This document shows, one piece after another, positions 32,227-42,570 of a DNA stretch of 64,000 nt. Positions within the stretch are counted from its first letter, which is position 1, and each line of letters begins with the position of its first letter. Source of the stretch: Heliopora coerulea (Eukaryota > Cnidaria > Anthozoa > Scleralcyonacea > Helioporidae). Under the pieces are notes generated by a model. It made no database searches. It had not been told where the DNA came from and saw only the letters and a list, made by a program, of their open reading frames with translations. The DNA lies in the NCBI GenBank assembly GCA_030142905.1, contig JASJOG010000318.1:188501-252500 (forward strand), given 5' to 3'. The position numbers and the translations under genes were made by a program.

Positions 32227-33046
32227 AGCTACAAGATTCTATATCCTGGATTTTGAGAGACATTTTAACAAAAACCTTGAAGATCACAAGCAGGGTCAAA
32301 TCATGATTTTTAGTCCATCTCATCTTTATACATAACAATTCAAAAAGGTCTTGTAACCGTTTTTGTTATCATTAACCACAATTAAGTGGTGAACTGCAAA
32401 AATAAATATGTTATACCAGTGAAATAATTGGCAATCTAGATTTTCTATCTAGCTGAGAAAATTTAACAAATTTTTTACGCTGCAATGTAAAACAAGCCTG
32501 AGTCCAAACCGAGTATGAGTTCAAGACTAAAAACATTACAGGATCTTTCGAATGACAGATTTTCCAACAAGAATTTATCTAACTGGAGAATCTCAACACA
32601 TAAAATGAATGTTGCAGTTGAAATCTACAGTAAGCTGTCATCACATTAGGGAAATGTATGCAATAAGACAGGTTATGGGATATCCTAGAATAGATGATGT
32701 GCTAGCTTACTACAGCTTGCAACTGGTGATGTTCTTACTGAGGAAACATTAAAATTGAATACGTCATCCTGAGTACTCTGAAGATTCCTCTAGCTTAGAA
32801 AAGGTCTACCAGTGACTGCAGCCTTTTCAAACTTTCTTATCTTTTAACTGTGCTAAAAAGTGTATGGGCTAAAGCCCCCAGCCCCTCCCTCATGGCTTTG
32901 AAACAAAGGCATGACTTAAACTCAGCGTATGAAGTTCACTTTACGGTAAGTTACCCATGCCATTTCCACGTCAACAAAAATTCATTTACAAACATTTGGG
33001 TCTTCATTTTGAAGAAAAAAAATATGAAAAGCAACAAATGTTTTAC
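32227..33046. other. Non-retroviral spacer between pol and the SAM exons
   Basis: About 0.8 kb with no match I recognise to retroelement proteins. It is unusually placed, between pol and the 3' LTR. I see no exon with credible splice sites on either strand apart from the SAM pair just beyond. It most likely came in with the SAM exons as host intron sequence. Confidence 0.45.
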
Positions 33047-33168
33047 CTGGCCCCAAGTTGGTCAACCTCTCTCACAGCTTTTAGTATTTTGAATCGATGG
33101 CCAAAAGCACTGATGCCTATTTCTTTGAGTTCACTGTCTCCCATGTGAGAAAGAACACTCCATGTGAC
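33047..33168 (-). CDS. SAM-domain exon B (second half)
   Basis: A 122-bp exon with acceptor TTGTGTAG and donor GTAAAA, phase 0 in and phase 2 out. It encodes HMGDSELKEIGI followed by SAFGHRFKILKAV, the highly characteristic C-terminal half of a SAM (sterile alpha motif) domain, a small helical protein-protein oligomerisation module. It follows exon A in phase. It lies antisense to the surrounding gypsy element, between its pol and its 3' LTR. The donor is weak (GTAAAA), so it might be a dead copy. Confidence 0.75.
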
Positions 33169-33572
33169 CTACACAAATGGGATGAAATTAGTGGTCCTTA
33201 GAAGGTGAAACAGAAGATATTACAGTTAACAGTATAGCAGCTAGAGACATTGGGTAGTAAACATGTTTGATATAGGATGGATAATTCTTGCAAAAAGTAG
33301 ACCAAGTGGAGTGTATTCCATTATCTTTTAAGGTATTGAGCAAGTTCTTAGCATAAGCTTTAAACTATCAAGGGATCTTAACCCCTTGTCAGAAATATTT
33401 CATGCTATAGCCCCTTTTGTTGCAACCCTTGGCAAGAAATTGATCAAAATATAGTAACTGCTGGAACAACCACCATGCTAACAAAACAACAGCAGCCATT
33501 AAAATTACAATGGCAGTGATAGTAGTAACCACAGTAGTAGTGGTCAGTAAAACTTGTGAGTGAACAACAAAC

Positions 33573-33649
33573 CTGCTCCTGTTGAAAGATATCATTCAGA
33601 TGAGAAAGTTGCAGACTACTTAAAAACTGGCCAACATCCACACAAGGAC
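33573..33649 (-). CDS. SAM-domain exon A (first half)
   Basis: A 77-bp exon (2 + 25 codons), acceptor CAGATGATTCAG, donor GTTTGT, phase 1 in and phase 0 out. It encodes VDVGQFLSSLQLSHLNDIFQ, the N-terminal helices of a SAM domain (the 'F L..L.L......F' pattern). Joined to exon B it gives a full-length SAM domain of about 65 residues. Neither exon has stops. No flanking exons of the parent gene were found within several kilobases, so the parent protein is unknown. Confidence 0.75.
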
Positions 33650-33909
33650 CTGAATCATCTGAAGCTTAAATATGCAAAATAATGTGGTTAGACCAGATGA
33701 ATAAATGAATTAATACAGGTTGACTGCTCATTTGACAGATCCATACATCCCAATAAGCACCACAGTAAAAATAAACTTCAAGTAAATGACAAATCTTTTA
33801 AATAGTATACATGTTTTGGCAAGACTTATACACTGCAATAAATAATTTTTTTATATTAAAAACATTAAGAACAAAACAGAAGTTTTGTCCTTGGAAAAAA
33901 GGACGGATA

Positions 33910-34101
33910 TGTGACGATGTATTTAAGGGAAAAGTTAATATTGCGTTAATATTTTAGTTAAACTAACTAGTAATGGGGTGTGACCTTCAAGTAGCGTGAG
34001 TACAACATATTTCAGCGGGGAAAACATAGCTTGTAACAGTAAAGACGTTTGACGAAGTGGAGAAATAAATTTGTGTTTACGATCTGGAGGTAAATCATCC
34101 A
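33910..34101 (+). mobile_element. 3' (or solo) LTR of the Gmr1-like element
   Basis: About 192 bp starting TGTGACGATG, near-identical to the LTR at 28027. It is preceded by a purine-rich GGAAAAAAGGACGGATA that could be a polypurine tract. If that is the tract, the SAM segment is inside the element; if not, this could be a separate solo LTR. Confidence 0.85.
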
Positions 34102-37100
34102 CCATATTGATACCAACAATAAGAGTAACTTACCGTTCTATAGGAGAACTTAAGCTAAATCTGTCGTATATCAAGACTGTAAGCTAGACACACTCCTACA
34201 AATATAAAAATAAATAATATAGGTAAAATTTTTTTGCATGATTACCTGAAAATTTGATAAAAATGCCCAGTTCACTGCAGTTTTCCTTGGTCTGTTGTCA
34301 GTTCGTTTCTTTTAATCTGAAATAAACAGGTAATGACACCGTCTAATCTTAATGGTAAATATTTTTCAACCATTTTTTTGAGTAACATTAAAATTCAATC
34401 ATTTGGAAGTGATGTAATTCACCTTCCCGCTTTTTCACGCCAGTACATTTTAGAAATTTTTCAGACCCACACTTCGCCTTAATTCTCGGTAAAACTTTTG
34501 TCGGTCTTTCTTGCATTCAGCACTTATATTATTCCAGTTTTGACTTGTAACTAGTCTTTATCGATTTTATGAAAGTAGATATTCGTTCGGTAAAAACTAC
34601 AACGCACGTTTCCATTTAAATTGTGCTATGTTGACAATTTAAGAAGAAATATAAAGGTTGTAAATATTCGCGATGAGAGACGTAAAAGACATCATACCTC
34701 TACGTTTCTACTTTTTTTTTTGTTTGATTTTGAAGCTAAATCGTTTTACAGAATAAACCCTAAGCCACATGGTTTGAAACTTCTTTAAAACCAACAATAC
34801 CACTATTACTCTACAGTTGTCGTTTGATACGCTATTAAGTCAACTCAAAGAAATTCTTTGCAGACATTTTTATCACCCGGTATAAGATTGAAAAGAATGC
34901 TCGAGGGGGTTCCTCTTGGTTTCAAACCTATTTCCTCTCATTTATAACTTTATTTTCCATCAGTAAACAAAATATGTTCCATATATGGTATATAAATCTA
35001 TTTCTTATGAAACTTCTCAGTAGCTGAGGGCAACGTCTGCTTTCATCGCTTTGCGCTCATGGTTTATTATGGTCAAAGTTTGCTTTAAACAGATGGAATA
35101 TGACATATGGCTATAATAGACTTTTGAAAGCTAATATTTAGCTAACGTTAGTGAGATTGACATTAAGAATAAAGTTTTACAGAAACGACAAACGTACAAC
35201 CAAGTTTTCGTGACATTAAAACTAGTATTATATGACAGAATTTTGCTAGATAGATTTACTTCAGTAACGGTTTCATCCTTACATAGTGTAATCAAAATAC
35301 ATCCATTCGAAGAAGCTCTAGGTCGAAAGCCAAGAAGTTTTCATTCTTTACCTTATTACAACTAACCGGCTTACCTTAGATAAAAAAGACAAGCATTAAG
35401 CAATGACAAAGATGAAACAAAATGCACTGTCGAGGTAATCTTATCAAGGCTTGATCCAAGTCATTACCTGAAACAAAAAAAGCAGTTTAAGCTTTTGACA
35501 TGGAAAACAATTGACGACCAAAAATTAATCAAATACACAGCAGTTGTCATTGCATGTCATCACGTTCTCACTGGAACGAGATATTAAATGGTAACTGAGA
35601 TACTCAAACGGTACTTAGAACTGGGACTTATGAATAGGCAGAACGCTAACTTTCCCCAAAGTTTTACAAAGCATAATATTAAAACATGAGATTATTCGTT
35701 TCGAATGTATCTCCTTATTCACGGAAAACACAGGGATGTTCTTAATGTGAGGTGTGGGGGCGTCACGCTCCCCCCAATAATTTGATTAGCCAAAGAAGTC
35801 GGTCAGTGCTTCCAAACCTGAAAACGTTTGTTGGAGAGAAATGGTTTAAAATAGAATTGGTTTAAAATTTTAAAATTTCCAAAAGTTGCTTTTGATAGAA
35901 GACAAGCAAAATTAAAATTTTTCCGGAATTAATTTTAAACATCATCATTGTGATAGAGAATGAGAAATAGGGTTGAGTAAAAAATGTACCTCGTCCCCAA
36001 CATAACTAGAGTCTAGAGGTTGACCATGGCAAACTTTGTATTGGAGGACTATCGAACAAACCCTATGAAAAGGCAGTCATAACTCCTTGGCGTACCTCCC
36101 CCTCAATCCGGCAGTTTGGTCTGAGCACATCCCTGGAAAAACGCTTATAAACAAAATATTTCCACAATTATTCGATCTGTCGAATGTCGTGACTCTGAAG
36201 TTGTCCTCCATCTTGGTTCCACCTGTTAAGATTTTCTAAGTCTTTGCGAGGTCAGAAAGATGAAATCATATGATTGGGTTTTCTTTAATAATCATCAATA
36301 AAAACTTGTTCGAACTTTGTTCAAAACATAGTCAAAAATAAGCAAAAATATCGAGCATGTTTCAGATAACAGATGCGTTCGGACATTTAATGACAATTTG
36401 GATCTTGGAATGTTAACGTTAATTTGATTTACGTTCGTCGAAAACAACTTAAAAACAACTTGGTGGAAACCACTTGTACTAACATTGACGAATGTTCAGA
36501 TTTGTTACAAGTCGTTCCAACAAGTCTATTACATTCCATATTGTTTCAACAACTTGCTATCTCTTCTTAACGCGGCAAGGTGATTCATGATAGTCAACAA
36601 GAGATCTTTCTAAACTTGACAGAACAACTGCAATTGCCACGACCTGTTTGCAGATTTGCCACAATCCTGAAGTGGAAACCAATTGCAACAAGCTTTGAGA
36701 TTTTTGGTTGCGTAAATCCTAAAGATACCTTCTTTGTGAGCATTCTCGGTGGGAGATCTCAGTGTAGTGATCGAGAATCTTCCTCTAAATCTCTAAACTA
36801 TTTACTTCGATTTATCAATTCTTTTCTGTAAACGAAATGAAAAATTTTGCATAGTAAACCTAAAGCCAATTGTTTCCGAAATCTCCGTGCAAATTAAACG
36901 ATTGATTTCATTGACATCGTAACGAATAACGTCTTAAGTTTTCATGGGCGATAACTTCCTGGTTCGCGTTGCATTTAAAAAGAAAGCAGCAATAGACCTT
37001 CGCTGCATCCAATATAAAAAAGGAGCTAAACGTGCGAAAATTGTTTTGGAATAACAGTCGACATCCTTGGTTTGCAATATCGAAAAAGCGGTTAAATGAT

Positions 37101-37889
37101 CCATCATTTATACCTCACCATTGCTTAGGCAAAATGTTTCACCTAAAGCAATTCTTCATCCAATGAACATTGTTGGCCAATAAGTGTTTGCCAATGTTGT
37201 TGAAAAATATTTGAAAGTTTAGTCAGGGCTTCAAGCTAGACTTAAGATGGGACATGACATACCAATTGTAACTACATAGCTAGCTTTTGATAAACAGTAA
37301 AAAAAATAACACTTATTCACACCAAACACTAACAATTTGCTTTCTCATGTTCGTCTGGCAATATAAATAAGATGTTTCATCAAATACATGCGGTGGTCCC
37401 AAGACCCACGACAGACTGACTTTTCATAGTCTAATTTTACCAAACAGGTTTACTTAGAGAGCAACTTGACAGAATGGTCTGTTGCTTATCTGCCTAAACA
37501 TGCTGACCAAAAACTATGTATAATAGACAATTATTCAAAGTGAAAACATTTACCAGCTTACCTTGGTTTAGTTCAGTTTACTTTAAAAAGTGAAGCAATT
37601 GAAGTCAACACGATATGTCGAGATACCGCAGGCAACAAATGGAGAATGCCTTCCTCAAAATGAACTTATGTAGAGTCAAAACGTGGGCAAGAATACAAAA
37701 GGCACAGCAGTTGGCTTTTATGTGTTGATAATTAGTTTCTTATTAGTATTTTTTGTATTTTGTATTTAATATTTTGCAGTACTGTCTTCGTCATGCAAAT
37801 GTTTAATTCTTAAGTTAGTATTCTTTACCAATCATGCATTCATGTTTACTTACAGTAAACTTTATAACTCACGGTAAATCCTAATAAAA
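34102..37889. other. 3.8 kb without recognisable genes
   Basis: AT-rich sequence. Open frames are short and lack domains or splice context. A G/C-run block near 35755-35775 stands out in composition but is not diagnostic. I can support no feature here. Confidence 0.5.
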
Positions 37890-39855
37890 CTCTTCTCTCA
37901 AACAGGAAACGAAACTGTTTTCGAAACCAACCCTGTCTCAAAATGCATTTTAGAGTGCGTCTAAACTTTGTCAACATTTTTGTTCAATCAGCTATTGAGA
38001 GGAATGTTAACATTTCGCAATATTTCATCAAATTAACCCTTTTATGCATGATTGTTTTCTTTTGTCCTTTGTTCTGTCTATGTTCTCTCATTTGGTCTTT
38101 TGTTATATGTCTCCAATGTGTAATACAATATGTGTTAAAGAATATAACCATCAGTCATATACCGTGCATAGTTCTTGTCCATGATCAGGTTCCGTGATAA
38201 CCTGAAGGCCTTGGTATACACTTTGTGCCTTCCAAGTCAAGATGCAAATGCAAGCACAGAAGGTCGTTCAAGCTGTGAGTGAGCCATACCACGTAGACGT
38301 TAATTGTTTATTGCCGACCTTTGGACCTATTAACTGAAGCCTTCATCAGACAAAGTGGCATCAGCTGTTTGGCTACATCGTACCAACAACGTAGCCGCTT
38401 GCTCATATAAATAAGCTATGAAATTGATTTTTTTTGAAAAAAACAAAAGGAGTTTTACTGCTGGATACCGGAGTAAACGCTCAGAAACCCTCGAGTACCT
38501 GACCTATTTCTCACGACTTTTTTATATTCTCACCCATCAGGTTCCTTGTGGTTAAGAACATAATTGACATCTCTTACTAATTGAAAAGTTTGGCGTTCGT
38601 TTGCGAATATTAATAGCTCTCGCGACAAGACGAAGGGTTTATATCATATGAACAAACGTAGGTACTCGCTCATAAAAATAAACCATAAAATTGTTTTATT
38701 ATAAGCAATTCTACTACGGGTTACCGAAGTAAACGTCCAGATATCATTGTTTATCTGATCGACTTCTCGTGGATTTTTCATTTTCTCATGCAGTAGGATC
38801 CATGTAGCTATGTACATGAAAGACATCGATAGGTAACCTAAATGTTTGGTATTCGTTTGAGAATATTATAGTAGTGGCGACAAGATCAAAGGGGTTGGGG
38901 GACTGTCTTGATATATCAATTAATTGATTAGTTATTTGGTATTATATAAATCTCAGGTGATTACTGTTTCTTTCTGTTAGCTACGAGCTGAGGCTATTGT
39001 CTTCAATTTGTCCCTTACTCAAAAGTCTCACAAAACAAACCACAGTAGCTTCCTTGAAACTTTAACACACTCAAATGGATTGGTCAAGCTGGAACTATGA
39101 AGTCAAAGTTTCGAAGACTTCCTTATCAAATGAATTTGGCTACTAGAAGATCACTTACAGTAATGACGCCATGTTGGATACAATGATCAAAGTATTAATG
39201 GAATTTCGTTAATTTAATATCTCTGGGGGTAAGACATGTCAACTTAAAGTTCGTGAGCCAAATGCCGAGCTGAACAAACGGGACTTGGAAGAATAAGGTC
39301 GTAGGTGTCACATTAAAAAAACAATTTATTAATCACGATTGTCGTAATGGCAGGCGACGAAAGCGGAATTGTGATATCGAGCAAGCGCTTTATCAGTAGC
39401 AAACTCTCGGACGGAGGATTCTTTCGTCTTTATGTTTCTGAGCTATATTGCTAGGAATGAAATGACCCAAAAATGTTCAATTTGCATGATATTCAAAATG
39501 CCAGTTAATCACTATATTTCATGCAATCTTCGCCTTTCTCTTTTTTTCGACAGTGTCAAGTTTTTTTGATGAAGACCAACTATTCATTAAAACTGAGGCA
39601 GTTAAAATTGACTATGGAGATATTTGTGGCAGAAAACCATTGTATTACTGCAAGTTGCTTTAAACACATGTGAAGCACAGAAGAAAAAAGATTAAAAACT
39701 CTTAATATTATTTTTCCTTGTCTGAAACGTTTTGAGTTAGGGTGGTGGATCTCTGTCATAAAACGTCCAAGAATTACATCGAAGTTTCGAAGACTTTTGA
39801 TTGGGAAACAAAATACCCTTGTTAGAATACGATTCGATTCCAGAGATTTGCAAAA
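37890..39855 (+). repeat. Direct duplication, copy 1 (about 2 kb)
   Basis: Sequence from about 37890 is repeated with roughly 10-15% divergence from about 39860, offset 1.93-1.97 kb. Landmarks are ATGCATTTTAGAGTG (37941), the block with GGATACCGGAGTAAACGCTC (about 38463) and TTTGATGAAGACCAA (about 39564). Inside the copy, a 270-bp segment (38398 and 38665, both starting near CTCGCTCATAAAAATAA) is itself duplicated. No coding function is recognised. Confidence 0.85.
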
Positions 39856-41790
39856 CAAAACTCTTTTCTCAAAAAGAAAACGAAACTTTTTTTGAAACTA
39901 ACTCGGTCTCGAAATGCATTTTGGAATGAGTCTAAACTTTGTTAACATTTCCTTTCAATCAGCTATTGAAAGGAATATTAACATTTTGCAATATTTCATC
40001 AAATTGACCATTTTATACATGACTTTTTTCTTTTGTTCCTTGTTCTCTTTATGTTCTCTCATTTCGTCTTTTGTTCCAGGTCTCCAATGTATAAGACAAT
40101 ATGCGTTAAAGAATATAACCATCAGTTATATACCGTACATAGTTCTTGCCCATCATCAAGTTCGCTGATAACTTGAAAGCGTTGGTGTAACTTTGTGACT
40201 TCCAAGTCAAGATAGGAATACAGGCACAGAAGATCGTTCAAGCTGTGAGTGAGCCATACCACGTCGAAGTTAATTGATTATTGCCGACCTTTGAACCTAT
40301 TAACTGAAGCCTTTATCTGACCAAGTTGCATCAGCTGTATGGCTATATTGTATGAACAACGTAGCCACTTGCTCATAAAAATAAGCAATAAAATTGCAGG
40401 TTTGTTTCACAACAACAACAGGAGTCTTACTAGTGGATACCGGAGTAAACGCTCAGAAACCCTCGTTTACCTGACCTATTTCTCACAACTTTTTCATTTT
40501 CTCACCCATCAGGCTCCCTGTGGTTAAGAACATAATTGACAGATCTTGGCAATTGAAAAATTTGGCGTTTGTTTGCGAATATTTATAGCTCTCGCGACGA
40601 CATGAAGGGTTTATATCATATGAACAAACCTAGGTACTCGCTCATAAAAATAAACCATAAAATTATTTTACAGACATAAAATTTTACTACGAGGCATCGA
40701 AGTAAACGTCCAGATATCATAGTTTATCTGATCGATTTCTCATGGATTTTTCATTTTCCCATGCAATAGGTTCCCTGTGGCTGTGTACATGAAAGACATC
40801 GATAGGTAAGCCAAACGTTTGGTATTCGTTTGAGAATATTATAGTTCTGGTGACAAGATCAAAGGGGGTGGGGCAATGTTTTGATATATGAATTAATTGA
40901 TTAGTTCTTTGGTATGATATAAATCTCAGGTGATTACTGTTTCTTACTGTTAGCCACGAGGCTATTGTCTTCAATTTGTCCCTAACTTTAACTTACTGAA
41001 CTAGATTAGTCAAGGTGGAGCTACGAAGTCAGGGTTTCGAAGACTACCTCACCGAACGAATTTGGCTACCAGAAGGCCACTTACAGTAATGATGCACTGT
41101 TGGATGCAATCATTAAAGTATTATTGGAATTTTGTTAATTTAATATCTCTGGTTGTAGGACATGTCAACTTAAAGTTCGTGAGCCACTTGCCGAGCTGAA
41201 CAAACGGGACTTGGAGGAACGACGCGGTAGGTGTCACATTAAAAAAACAATTTATTAATCACGATTGTCGTACTGACAGACGGGAAAAGCGCAATTGTGT
41301 ATGTGAAACAAGCCCTTTATCAGCAGGAAACTCTTGCAAGGAGGATTCTTTTGCTTTTATGTTTCAGAGCTATATTGCTAGAACTGAATTGACGCAAAAA
41401 TGTTTAATTTACATGATATTAAAAATGCCAGTTAATCACTATATTTCATGCAATCCTCGTCTTTCTCTTCTTTTAGACAGTCACGAGGCTTTGTGATGAA
41501 GACCAAATTTTTTTGAATACTGAGACAGTTAAAATTGACTATGCAGATATTTCTGGCAGAAAACCATTGTATGACTGCAAGTAACTTTAAACAGATGTGA
41601 AGCACAGAAGAAAAAAAATTAAAAACTCTTAATATTATTTTTCCTTCTCTGAAACGTTTTCAGTTAGGGTGGTGGATCTCCATGATAAAACGTCCAAGAA
41701 TTACATCGAAGTTTCAGATACTTTTGACTGGGATACAAAATACCCCTCGTTCTAATACCATTCAGTTCCAGAGATTTGCATAGTTTTCCA
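39856..41790 (+). repeat. Direct duplication, copy 2 (about 2 kb)
   Basis: Counterpart of copy 1, with the same internal order including the internal 270-bp duplication (40367 and 40645). An 84-codon frame begins at the same place in both copies (37943 and 39914) and ends at the same stop. Most nucleotide differences change the amino acid, which argues against a conserved gene. Confidence 0.85.
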
Positions 41791-42119
41791 CTCAAAGTTC
41801 TCCAAAACTTTGCTAATACCTTGCATATTTATAGTCGAAGACTTAATCGGTCTGTGATACAAAAATCTCGGAGATCTTGCATTTTATCACCGTCCTTAAT
41901 TTACATCATTGTTGACCATGGCAAAGACTATTATAATTCAAGTTGGACAAATTGAATAATATATCGTAGGGTTCTGCGATAATAAGGTGGTAATAGCGTT
42001 CGGTCTTGTCCATATCGTCTAAAAAATTGATCACCTAGATCAATCATTTTATGCTTCGTAAGAGGTCTTTTGCCGATGTAAAGTAAAAGAAAAATTTGGT
42101 GAAATTGTTTTTTAAATAC

Positions 42120-42570
42120 AGGGAACTCCCTATAAGACGTACACATTCGGGACCGCTCTTACTGTCCGTATAAGAGAGGTGTCCGTCTTAGAGAGAGATG
42201 AAGCAATCTGACACCGCCTTTCAGGATTAAAGCCATTAAGCCTCGGTCACTCAGCGTCAGTCTTTCTGCCGCGAGAGAACGATCCTGACATTTCGAGTGA
42301 AAACCCTTCAATGTAAGTCAGGTAGTTAGCCACTCGATTTAGAATTTGTTAATTTTTGGAACAGAAATCATCTTCGTTATTGTGACATATTAAAATTTCG
42401 TTACCTGAATCTATTGATCAGGCCGTTATCTGTCCACTTGAATAGTATCTGTTATCCGTCTTACAGAGGTGTCCATCTTAGAGAGAGTTTGGTTATGGTA
42501 AAATAATCTATAAACGGCCGGGACCAAACGTGGTGTCCGTCTTAGGGAGATGTCCGTTAAGAGAGAGTTC
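42120..42570. repeat. Cluster of TGTCCGTCTTAGAGAG-type short repeats
   Basis: The motif GGTGTCCGTCTTAGAGAGAG and close variants (GTCCGTATAAGAGAGG, TGTCCATCTTAGAGAGAG, GTGTCCGTCTTAGGGAG, ATGTCCGTTAAGAGAGAG) occur at least six times, in pairs, at 42164-42200, 42448-42490 and 42530-42566. The copies are spaced unevenly, with unrelated sequence between the pairs. The spacing suggests subterminal repeats of a mobile element or a binding-site cluster rather than a plain satellite. Confidence 0.75.

Larger units (their letters stand above)
28027..34101 (+). mobile_element. Gmr1-like Ty3/gypsy element with integrase before RT, decayed
   Basis: Two direct LTRs of about 192 bp (28027-28219 and 33910-34101) differ at six positions plus one indel by eye. 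After the 5' LTR comes a primer-site-like TTTGGTGGCAGCAG, then gag, a protease remnant, integrase, and only then reverse transcriptase and RNase H. That order is the copia-like order described for Gmr1-type Ty3/gypsy elements. Multiple stops, frameshifts and a deletion between protease and integrase show it is dead. No clean target duplication is visible; a TTGAT occurs before the first LTR and about 4-10 bases beyond the second. Note the host-like segment between pol and the 3' LTR. Confidence 0.88.

Noticed and set aside
32850..33092. Plus-strand frame ending at a GTAAGT-like site near 32944 as a coding exon
   Set aside because: There is no acceptor in suitable phase and no domain; the antisense SAM exon overlaps the next part of the region and explains the coding-like composition better.
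37943..38197. 84-codon frame conserved in position and length in both copies of the 2-kb duplication (also 39914-40168)
   Set aside because: By eye most of the differences between the copies change amino acids, with no excess of silent changes, so there is no sign of selection on a protein. Equal length reflects the shared duplication.
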